Shown here: in pieces, positions 26,004 through 36,074 of the stretch
Layout: the number at the start of each line of letters is the position of its first letter
How positions within the stretch are numbered: the first letter of the stretch is position 1
Program-made: the position numbers and the translations under genes
From: Agapanthus africanus
Lineage: Eukaryota > Streptophyta > Magnoliopsida > Asparagales > Amaryllidaceae
DNA length: 64,000 bases
Assembly (NCBI GenBank): GCA_030015575.1
Contig: JASDDO010000001.1
Span: 138,403,988 to 138,467,987 of the forward strand
Direction of reading: 5' to 3'
The notes under the pieces: model-generated
Told to the model about the DNA's origin: nothing
Databases searched by the model: none
The model's input: only the letters and a program-made list of their open reading frames with translations

Positions 26004-27014
26004 TTGAGTCAACTTAAAACGATTCCAACTCCAATTTTGGGATCGATTCCATTCCCACAAACTTCTCCACCAATGTTGGACCCAACCCTTATTGATAAAA
26101 CTCCTTTTCCAAACAGGTTGAGGGCCAACAAACCTAATACACAAATGAAGAAGATTGTGGAAATGTATAAGCAAGTTAACATAAATATTCCTCTCCTAAA
26201 TACTATTCAACAAGTTTCGTCTTATGCGAAAATCCGTAAGGACTTGTGCACTAGGAAGAGGAAAACTCAAGTGCCGAAAAAGGTGTTCTTAACGAGTAAT
26301 GTGAGTACGTTTTTTACCCAACAATTTTCTAAAAACGTAAGGACCCCGGTTGTCCTACAATATCTATAACTATTGGGGGTAAAAGCATCAACCGTGCTCT
26401 ACTTGACCTAGGCGCTAATGTTAACTTGCTCCCGTATTCTGTCTATGTGCAGTTAGGTATTAGAGAGTTGAAACCTGCACACTGCACTCTCCAGATAGCC
26501 GATCGATCTATCATCCAATCTAGGAGTGAGCTAGAGGACGTGTTAATCAAAGTTGGGGAATTTATATTCCCTGTGGACTTTTTTTTTAGATATACAACCT
26601 GTAGCAAACCCATGAAATCAAATCCCGGTGATTCTCGGTCGGCCTTTTCTAGCAACTTCCAATACTGTAATTAATTATTGTAATGGTTCTATGAACTTAT
26701 CCTTTGGGAAGATGACAATTGAGCTTAATATTTACAAGCTAGGAAGTCAACCATCTGAACCTTCTGCTCATCTAATTGATATCTGTTCTGTCAACGAGAT
26801 AGCTTCCGACAGCTGCGAAGTTGAGGGACTTTGCGAAAATGATCTCGACGACACTAGTGCATCATTATTTGGTCTAGCAAATTACTATACTAGTGAGGAG
26901 ACCTTTGACATGTCCACCCCCGAGTTCGAATCCTTTGTCTCGTCGCAAAAGTCAGTTGAGCTTTCCGAGTCAATATTCACGCTAGTTATGAACCTCTTAG
27001 GGAGTCGAGTATAA
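26004..27014 (+). pseudogene. Athila-type linker and aspartic protease remnant
   Basis: 26004-26369 is the linker (PFPNRL, then INIPLLNTIQQVSSYAK and RKDLC). The protease follows in shifted frames: LLDLGANVNLLPYS near 26400-26440 (active-site DTGA-like motif changed to DLGA, as is normal in Athila), LQIADRSI near 26480-26510, and MILGRPFLAT at 26628. 26700-27014 is an acidic linker toward RT. The frame changes at about 26370 and 26600 show it is inactive. Confidence 0.75.
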
Positions 27015-27857
27015 TCCCCCTACCTTACCTTCTATCGTCTCTCCACCGACACTAGATCTCAAGCCGCTACCTTCACATCTCAAATATGCATATTTAGGTG
27101 AGAATGAGTGTTTACCCATGATCATATCCGCCTCTCTAACTTTAGAGAAAAAGAACACTCTTTTGTCAGTATTGAGATCAAATCGGCAAGATTTTGGTTG
27201 GACAATGGCGAACATCAAAGAGATTAGTCTCTTGATTGTTGAACATCATATACATTTGATGGATGAAGCCTAACCAGCCTGAGACCCATAGAGACGGTTG
27301 AATCCTGTCATGAAGGAAGCGTTAAAGAAAGAAATCGTCAAGTGCTTTGATAGTGGTATAATTTACCCAATATCTGATAGCCAATGGGTAAGTCCTATTT
27401 ATGTGGTCCCTAAAAAGTCTGGCATCACGGTCATAACTAATGAGGCTAATGAGTTGATCCAAACATACATCCAAACTGGGTGGCGGGTATGTATTGATTA
27501 TAGGAAACTCAATACCGCAACGAGGAAAGATCACTTCCCTCTACCATTCATTGACCATATGTTAGAACGATTAGATGGGCATGAATACTATTGTTTCTTG
27601 GAAGGATACTCCCGCTATAACCAGGTCCCCATCGTCGAAAAGGATCAATATAAAACAACATTTACTTTTCCTTTCGATACTTTTGCTTATAGACGCATGC
27701 CCTTTGGGTTATGCAACGCTCCCGCTACATTTCAGCGGTGTATGATGGGGATATTCTCAAACATGGTCGAGAATTTTCTGGAGATATTTATGGATGATTT
27801 CTCCATATTTGGGGACTCCTTTGAGGAATGCCTATGTCATCTTGACGCGGTTCTTAC
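27015..27857 (+). pseudogene. Athila-type reverse transcriptase, N-terminal part (split by element C)
   Basis: A linker (27015-27297) with two stops leads into a clean 27298-27857 frame: MKEALKKEIVKCFDSGIIYPI, WVSPIYVVPKKSG, DYRKLN, FPLPFIDHMLERLDG, FLEGYSRYNQVPI, MPFGLCNAPATFQRCM and the catalytic FMDDFS. The motif-A residue is Glu (FLEG) where Athila elements normally have Asp (FLDG). The reading frame is interrupted at codon DAVLT by the insertion of element C and resumes at 38230. Confidence 0.9.
27853..27857. other. Left target-site duplication of element C
   Basis: CTTAC directly left of the LTR start TG at 27858; an identical CTTAC lies at 38225-38229. Confidence 0.9.
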
Positions 27858-30008
27858 TGTAAGTCCATGCTACCTCTCCCGGTACTTTCGGGCATGCGGA
27901 ATTTGGTGAAAAACAATTTTTTAGAGACGGTAACATGGACTCAAAACCGGATCTTTGTTAAACATCTAACTAACAACCTAACTAGAAGTTGTTAACTACT
28001 CGGTTAGGGGGTTATACCTTTCTTTCTTGAACTCCTTCGTCTTCAAGCCTCGATGGTTGTCCGGATCGGCTTCACCCCGTCGTCTCCTTGCGCCGAAGAT
28101 CGATCCACCTGAAAGCTTCTACCTTTGGCTTCTTCTTCGGTCTTTGAAGAAACTAGTTCACTTGGTTTGCCAAACCTTATGAACTAGAGTGAATAGAGAA
28201 GAGTGTGTTGGGATTTTCTCTATGGTTCTTGGTTCTCAACCCATGAGACAAGTGAACCATAGACTAAAGAGAAGGAGAGCAAGAGGAAGAAGATGAGAGC
28301 TCAAGAACACAAGAGAGAGAGTGAAAATGATAGAAAAAAAAATGAGCAAGACTTTTTCTCACTTGGCTCTCATAATCCAAAACCATCATCACAAAAATAG
28401 TAATCAAGTATTGTGTAAATGGTTTAAGTCAAAATGGCTATATCATTTCATGCACTCATATTGCACATGAGAACAAGCAAGTGAAAAGTCTTTGCCATGA
28501 AATGATAGCCATTGTCATCATGATGGTCAACTAGTCCAACCTAGTCAACCGGTCAACAAAGTCAACAAGTCAACAAAGTCAACCCCTCAACAACCATGTC
28601 ACCACAATACTTAATTAATATTATTGTTAATCATATATCATATTCTCATTAGGGTTGAGCAAAAAGTCAATAGTCAACAGTCAACGGTCAACAACCCTAA
28701 TGAGAATCCTCTGCCTCTGTCTCTCCGTCAACTGTGCATACACACCCGCATCTACGTTCCGAGGAACACGAATACAAACTGGATAAAACCAATCCCAAAA
28801 TGTACACTAGGATCTGGCTTAAACCAAAGCCCGCTAGTGTTAACTATCCGGACATTGTACGTGCACAAGTGCACGGATGTGACCGAACCCTGTCGCAAAA
28901 CCATGCGACCTGTCGCAAAACGATGCGACCTCTACTCTTTTGCCTAAAGGCGGATAGCTTTCTGTGTGGGACTCTAAAGACTCGACACTACGCTGGCAGT
29001 GGGTTTAACCACAGACCGCAAGCGGCACTAGCTGTGCGTAACGGTCCCCAGGTAGATGCCGACAAGAAGACTGACGAGGTGAAACCCATCTGAACTCCTA
29101 CTGAGCCTGAATGTAACAATCTCCGTACAGTCCGGTCTGTTCGTCCGATACATCGCATGGCGGGCCTAGGGGGCGGTAAACGTCAGTCCCCTGATAGCGG
29201 TACAAGTCGTGTCGGAGTGAAGCCCAATACACCCTGAGATAACACTGGAAGCCTACCAGTATATCTCGCTTGCCCTGGCCAGGGACTACTCGTGTAATAG
29301 CTCTCCTAGACACAGCGCGATGTCAACCCCAATACCGGGAGAGAAAAATCCTGTCTAACCATCACTGCCTCCAAGTGCTTCGGGACTGCACCCAACTACT
29401 ACCTGTTTGCACGACTCTTTTGAGCCGTGGTAGGGTAGTAATCAAAGTACAGTGGGAACACACTCGAGTCGAAGTGACAGTGTCAAGTCAGCGGATTAAG
29501 CTGTACTCATGTCACCTGGGAACTGATAACTGACGATAGGTATAATACCAACCGGTCAGTTCCCGACGAGTCCTGTCCAGTGTACTCGTAACCCAACGAG
29601 CACCCGCATACTATCTCCAGTACGACGTACTGATGGCTGTGGGACAGACCATCTCCCACTCTGGGATGAGAAGCGCATGCGCTAGTCTACTCCGGAGTAT
29701 CGATGCCCTGTCTCGATAGTCCTGCAACTAGGGACCTGTATAAGGATGTGCTTATAGATTACCCAGCCCCCACTAGTGTGACTGCCATCACAACGCTAGT
29801 AATCAAGCAAAGATCCTAGGGGCTCCACTAATGTTTATAGGCGATATACTAAAATAAACACATGTACACATTGAAGTAGAAACAAACCAAGTAGCATACT
29901 ACTATTTTGAGCAAGATTGTATATACAAGGTGAATATCCCAAGCTTCCATTAAGTAATATACAAACTAGTATGATACAGTAATGGTCTCTAGGGCATATA
30001 CACTAACA
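27858..30008 (-). repeat. 3' LTR of element C
   Basis: 2151 bp, plus-strand ends TGTAAGTCC...CTAACA. Nearly identical to 36075-38224. It carries LTR hairpins at 29410-29429 and 29518-29564. Confidence 0.95.
29518..29564 (-). other. Conserved LTR fold (outer stem GGGAACTGA/TCAGTTCCC)
   Basis: GGGAACTGA (29518-29526) pairs with TCAGTTCCC (29556-29564); between them GGTATAATACC forms an inner palindrome. The homologous segment in LTR-1, LTR-3, LTR-4 and the LTRs of D keeps the outer pairing with different bases. Confidence 0.55.
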
Positions 30009-30021
30009 ATCTCCTACTTGC
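30009..30021 (-). other. Polypurine tract of element C
   Basis: The minus strand reads GCAAGTAGGAGAT immediately before the 3' LTR and just after the pol stop at 30023-30025. Confidence 0.85.
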
Positions 30022-30022
30022 A

Positions 30023-33000
30023 CTAAGGCCTTGTACTGGCGTATCGAAGACCTATCATCTCGATCAGCCGCTCGAACTAAGTCTGGGGCAAGGCCTTGGT
30101 GAATGGATCTGTAGTGTTATCTTCTGAAGCAACCCTCCGAACCTCGATATCCTGGCGATCCACGATCTCCCTGATCAGGTGATACCGCCTCAAGATGTGT
30201 CTGGATCTCTGATGGGACCTGGGTTCCTTCGATAAAGCTATAGCCCCGTTTTTGTCGCAATACAGAGGTATTGGATCAACAATGGACGGAACCACCTGAA
30301 GTTCTTTCAAGAACTTCCTTATCCAGACAGCTTCTTTTGCGACATCAGATGCAGCGATGTATTCCGCTTCCATCATCGAGTCTGCAACGGTTTCCTGTTT
30401 GGAACTCTTCCAACACACCGCTCCTCCATTGAGGGTAAAGACAAAACCCGACATGGACTTGGAATCATCCTTGTCACTCTGGAAGCTGGAGTCAGCAAAG
30501 GCCTCGATCTGGAGGTCTTTTCCGCCATACACCAAGAACATCTTCTTAGTCCTTCTCAGGTACTTGAGAATGTTCTTTACCGCTATCCAGTGTTTCTCCC
30601 CAGGGTTTGACTGATACCGGCTTACCACACTCAGTGCATAAGCTACATCCGGTCTGGTACATAACATCGCATACATTATAGAGCCTACCGCAGAAGCGTA
30701 GGGTATAATAGACATGCGATCCCTCTCCAAATCAGTCTTGGGAGACATCTCTTTAGAGAGGGTGATCCCGTGACAAGCCGGTAGGTTACCGTGCTTGGAA
30801 TCTTCCATACTGAATCTCTTCAGTATGGTGTCGATGTACCTGGACTGTGAAAGTCCTAATATCCTCTTGGATCTATCACGATGGATCCGGATCCCCAGGA
30901 TGTATGAGGCATCACCCAGGTCTTTCATGGAGAACCTGTGTGACAAGAACCCCTTGACAGATTGTAGCATAGGAATGTCATTTCCTATTAAGAGAATGTC
31001 ATCCACGTATAAAATGAGGAATACTACAGTTCTCGCTATAAATCAACTATAGATGCATGGTTCATCTGGATTTTTGATAAAGCCAAATTCCTTGACCTTC
31101 TCATCAAAACAGATGTTCCAACTCCGCGAAGCCTGCTTTAGTCCATAGATGGACTTAAGCAACTTGCACACCTTTCCGCTGCTCCCACTCTGAATGAAAC
31201 CTTCTGGTTGGTCCATATAGACACACTCCTCTAAATTTCCATTTAGAAAAGCGGTCTTTACGTCCATCTGCCAGATCTCATAATCGTGGAAGGCAGCAAT
31301 GGCAAGAAGGATTCGAATGGATTTCAGCATAGCCACTGGAGAAAAGGTTTCGTCATAGTCCAAACCAGGTCTTTGACGAAAACCCTTTGCAACAAGTCTA
31401 GCTTTATAGGTCTCAACCTGTCCATCTACACCAATCTTCCTTTTGAAGATCCACTTGCATCCTACGGGTTTTACCCCGCCTGGAGCAATGTCTAACGTCC
31501 ATACCTTGTTGGTGTACATGGATTCAATTTCGGTCCGCATTGCATCCAGCCATTTTACCGAGTCAACGCTCTGAACGGCCTGCTGGAAGCTAGTAGGCTC
31601 ATCATAATCTATGATGCAATCCACTCTATCCCCGTCTATGAGAAAACCGTTGTATCTCTCGGGCGGATGAGACTGCCTACTGCTCCTGCGGAGCGGCGTA
31701 GGAATGTCCTGTTCTTTTGAACCCTCTGGTTCCACTAAGCTTTCAGTAATAGTCTGTGGTTCTGGAATTTCTTCCAGTTCTACTGCGCTCCCACTAATTT
31801 CCTTTTCTAAGAACTGGTGTTCTAGAAAGTGGGCATGACGAGAAACAAAAACCTTTTGTTCCTCTTCGCAGTAGAAGAAATATCCCTTGGAGTTCTTTGG
31901 ATATCCCACAAACATGCACTGTACTGAGCGTGCCTCGAGCTTGTCCGCATGCTGCTTTTTGACAAAAGCTGGACTACCCCATGTCTTAATGTGATTAAGA
32001 TAGGGTCTCTTCCCACACCACATCTCATATGGTGTAGTAGGCACAGTCTTAGTGGGAACTCGGTTCAAAAGGTATGCAGCTGATTCTAGCATATACCCCC
32101 AGAATGATCGCGGTAACTCAGCGTTACTCATCATGGACCGTACCATATCCAATAGGGTTCGGTTCCGTCTCTCCGATACACCGTTATGTTGTGGAGTGTA
32201 TGGAGGAGTAAGCTGAGAGAGAATTCCGTTCTCTTTTAAATAATCCAGGAACTCGGCACTTAAGTATTCTCCACCTCGATCCGATTTTAGAATCTTGATA
32301 CTTTTGCCGGTTTGTTTTTCTACTTCATTCTTATATTCCTGGAATTTTCCAAAGGCTTCGGACTTATGTTTCATTAAGAAGACATAACCGTACCTTGAAA
32401 AGTCATCCGTAAAAGTAATGAAGTAAGAATAACCCTTCGCGCATGTGTAGACATTGGACCGCACACGTCGCTGTGTACGAGTCCCAAGAGCTCGCTCGCC
32501 CTTACTCCGTGTCCAGTAAACGGAGTCTTTGTCATCTTTCCTTTGAGACAGGATTGACAAGTGGCATACGATTGATATTCGGACGGATTCAAATATCCTT
32601 CTGTATGTAACTTCGTCAACCTTCTCTCATTGATGTGACCCAGTCTACAATGCCATAAGAAAGTCTGATTGATTTCCGGAGACTTTCTTTTATGTGTATT
32701 CTGGACATTGAAAATCTGTGGATGGTTTAATACGTATATACCATTGCTTAATATACCTGACCCAATCAGAACTTGATTAAGGTGAATGTTTACAACATTA
32801 CTTACAAACGCAAATTCATAACCTTCTTTAGAAGTCAAAGATACAGAAATGATATTACAAGTTGCGTTGAGTACAAAATAGCAATTACGCAAAACCAAAA
32901 CGTGTCCATCTGACAACCCCAGGTGATAGTCCCCTACGGCCTTAGCATCCATGCTAGCTCCGTTTGCAACTTTGAGGGTCAAGTCACCTGCTTTCAAAAC

Positions 33001-33972
33001 CCTACGGTTTCTCAACGCCTGCAAAGAATTACAGATATGAGATCCTGATCCGGTATCCAATACCCAGGAAGCAGAGTTTATTGAAAGACAGTTTTCAATA
33101 ACATACACACCTGAAGCTGAAGCCGCAACCTGCTTCAGATCCTGTGTTCTGGCCTTCCAAGCCCTGCAATCATTTTTCCAGTGTCCCTTCTTATGACAAT
33201 AGAAACATTCTTCCTTATCCACAAGCTTTCCCACTTTCTTTGTTGCTTTTGCCTTTCCCTTCTTATCCACTTTACTAACACCGCCCCTTGGTTTGGCGGG
33301 GGCTTTCTTCTTTTTTCCCTTGGCTTTCGTCTTGGACATAGAAGAGGAAGATCCTCCTACAAACAAAGTGGATGTTTCCCTACCTTTCTGTAGGGTGCCC
33401 TCTGCACTCCTCAACATATTGAGGAGTTCTGAAAGTTCAACTTCCTTTTCTTGTAAGTTGAAGTTCAGGATAAACTGGGCGTAAGTGGAAGGAAGGGACT
33501 GGAGAATCAAGTCCGTATAGAGCTCATTCTCCAACGTGGTCCCAAGGTCCGTGAGCTCTTCTATGTAGCCAATCATCTTAAGCACGTATTCCGCTACCAA
33601 TGATCCGACGGCCAACCTTGCCGAAAATAACTTTTTCGACACTTCGTATCTTGCGATACGAGACTGCTCTCCATACAGTTATTTTGTGTGGAGAAATATG
33701 GATTCGAGGTCCATATTCTTGTGCCTCCTCTGATGTTCGTTGTCCATAGAGGCAAGCACGAGGCACTCGGCCTTCGCGCAATCAATTTCCCAGGTCTTAC
33801 GGATTTCCTTATCCGCGACGCTGGTTTTAGGACCTGGGACAGGGGGAGCTTTGGTGGTAAGAAGATACCCCAGCTTGTCGTAAGTGATTGCCATCTTGAC
33901 ATTCCTGAGACAATCTTTGTAGTTTGGCCCTGTCAGTATGTTTTTATCTAGAAGTAACTTAAGTCCAGTCAT
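30023..33972 (-). pseudogene. Copia gag-pol polyprotein of element C (nearly intact)
   Basis: Start ATG at 33972 (MTGLKLLLDKN, the usual copia gag start; an in-frame ATG six codons upstream is less typical). Domains in order: gag with UBN2-type helices; CCHC knuckle CFYCHKKGHWKNDC; Lys-rich linker; protease DTGSGSH near 33041-33060; pre-integrase WHCRLGHIN and CQSCLKGK; integrase FTDDFS, SDRGGEYLS, ERRNRTLLD; RT DVKTAFLNG, LKQASRSW, YVDD (30998-31009); RNase H AFADSSFQ, EAEYIAASD, SRHILRRYH. Defects: in-frame stops at 33679-33681 (TAA), 31043-31045 (TGA) and 30077-30079 (TAG), and one frameshift near 32436-32445. The natural stop is TAG at 30023. About 1,310 codons, normal for copia. Confidence 0.93.
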
Positions 33973-34478
33973 GTCGATTGGTCGCTGCAATTAGGAGAGA
34001 GAGAAGAAACACTCAGCATGATGCTCTTGCAAGTTTAGAATGGTTTTTAATTTGTCTAAACAGGATGGCTCCCACTGTTTCTCGAATCCCTCCTCAAACC
34101 AAAAAGGAAGAATTAGTCAGGATCAATCTCACCGTACAATACTTGCTTAACCGTTCAGCCAGGCCAGTGTTGGTACTTCGAGGGAGGTTTTCCAACGCTT
34201 TCGCGAAGTTCCTTAATTAAATAACCTCTTTTCCCTGTGGGCGTAGCCCCGCTAACACCTTTCAAGACACCTACTTGGTTTATAGCATTGATCGTTAAAT
34301 GAGAAATTTCCCGAGGAGTAGCATATACTCACAGTAGGATCGAGATCCAAATATCATCGCGTGACGAAACTGAAGGAATCCTACCAGAATCATCACACTC
34401 CAAATGGTATGCAACACTAGCAAATTTCAGTTCTTTTGAAACTCCCGATGTGGATTTTTTCCCCATGCTCTTATGACC

Positions 34479-34670
34479 TTGACTTTGGCCAAAATATCAT
34501 AAGTCACATGTCAAGTTCTACCCGTCATTCTCCAGGTTAATTTGGATCCATCCGTACCTACCCTTGACTTTGGCCAAAATGGCAGTATGACTGTCCCAAA
34601 CCAATGCATCTATCTATGCTACACATGAATACCCAATATTTACCAATCACAATGCCTTGACTTTGGCCAA
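34479..34670 (-). repeat. Leader hairpin motif, three copies, loop triplet AAA
   Basis: Plus strand TTGACTTTGGCCAA at 34479-34492, 34564-34577 and 34657-34670, identical in all three. In RNA: TTGGC-CAAA-GTCAA hairpins spaced 85 and 93 bases. Confidence 0.75.
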
Positions 34671-35805
34671 CATACATAGCTTGAATACTATTGACCATTC
34701 ATGTGAAACGACGAAGGGCTACGAATGGTTTTGGCAAAACCGTGAACGTAGTGAACTTGATATAATCGATGGAACGAGATAGCTCTTAAAAGGAGTGGCT
34801 CAAGCTCCGCATTTAAAAGTTGGTTTTGAAAAGAACCGAGTGGTTTTTCGAAAGTGTTCCAACGACTTTTACTTGGTTTATTTTTCTTGCATTAGTTCTT
34901 TTAATGCGTGTTATTCTTGCATTAGTTCTTTTAATGCATCCCATCATTTAATCCTACCATTGCAGAAAACAACCAAAATATGACGTACGCTTATGCCATT
35001 CGCATTCGCCACGGGGCCCCGTCATTACCCGTTAGGTTATTTAACTAACGACAGAGCGGGGGCTGGGCTATCGCGGCTGTAAAACATAAGCAACGCCTAA
35101 ATAATATCAAATATAGATATATTGCAATGATAGCCATTTTAGATCACAGATGAACACATTGGATATACTAGGAACCCGCAATTCGTACGAGCCTGTAACG
35201 AAAAGCAGATTACACGGTCGCGGTGAATAGCCAATACCCCACCCAAGACCCCTACGGATGCGGCAAACTACCCGCCAAGTACCCGAAGCGAAGCAACCTT
35301 CCTCATCTCCGTGAGTAGGCCACTCGGCACTTCGGCATACCCGGTAGTTTGTGCACCCCCTCCATGGGTCTATCCTAGGAGCAAAAACAGTAAAAAGAAA
35401 TTATACAATGACGGCTACAACCCCGACCCGGTTGTGCGGCCATACAAATAATTATTACATCAATTTACAAATTTACATGAATTGAAAGAAAAGAAAACTC
35501 TCGTCTCACAACCCCCGGCTATTCACCCACGACAATCCAATGAATTCATATACACATTCCAATAACATTACAGATCACAAATTTGTATAACCCCCACTAA
35601 TCGACATATAGCGATTAGCAGACGTTCAATACAAATATCACATCACAGAAAAACCCGTCAGCTTAAGTCTTTTAGAAGTTCGATCAAAAATACGGATTTT
35701 CAGGCCCCAAACACAAAATTTTCGTTCTGGAAAATCTGGGCAGAAAATACATATTCCAAAAATTCCAAAACAACCCCATAAAAACACTGCACAAAATTTG
35801 GACCT

Positions 35806-35870
35806 CGGCCGAGTCAACTCGGCCGCGGAACCGCGGCGGGAGCACGCTCCCGCCGCGTTTCCGCGGCGCT
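35806..35870. repeat. GC-rich palindromes in the leader of element C
   Basis: CGGCCGAGT and ACTCGGCCG form 9-bp arms about a 2-base centre at about 35806-35825. Directly after, 35825-35864 is a near-perfect 18-19 bp hairpin (arms starting GCGGAACCGCGG, one mismatch, loop about CACG). Confidence 0.8.
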
Positions 35871-36060
35871 TTGACCGGTTCGTGGGACCAAATTTCGTGG
35901 GTGTTAAATAAAAACCCTGAGCCGATTTTTAAGATGAAATTTATCAATTTTACAGAACTTTAAAAATCGACAGCAACTTTGAATTTCGGGTTTATTTTGG
36001 GACTTTTTCTCCGATCGAATTTCTATCTACTATGCTAACATGTTAGATAGAGTTTAACTA

Positions 36061-36073
36061 GGCTCTGATACCA
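36061..36073 (-). other. Primer binding site of element C
   Basis: The minus strand reads TGGTATCAGAGCC, an exact match to the plant initiator-Met tRNA primer site, one base from the LTR end. Confidence 0.95.
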
Positions 36074-36074
36074 C

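Larger units (their letters stand above)
33973..36060 (-). other. Leader of element C
   Basis: 2.1 kb without coding signal between primer site and gag. It contains the ACAGAGCGGGGGCTGG block (about 35050), a 30-bp duplication around TTCTTGCATTAGTTCTTTTA (34870-34940), three hairpin motifs (34479-34670), GC palindromes (35806-35870) and a pyrimidine tract before gag. It lacks the 147-bp module found in elements 1 and D. Confidence 0.75.

Noticed and set aside
28624-29093. Overlapping ORFs of 107 and 119 codons, repeated at 36840-37309
   Set aside because: They lie wholly in the two LTRs of element C, on the strand opposite to the element, and are conserved only because the LTRs are young.
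34479-34670. CRISPR-like array (short repeats with regular 85-93 bp spacing)
   Set aside because: A plant retrotransposon leader; only three 14-bp repeats, no cas genes, and the same layout in each element.
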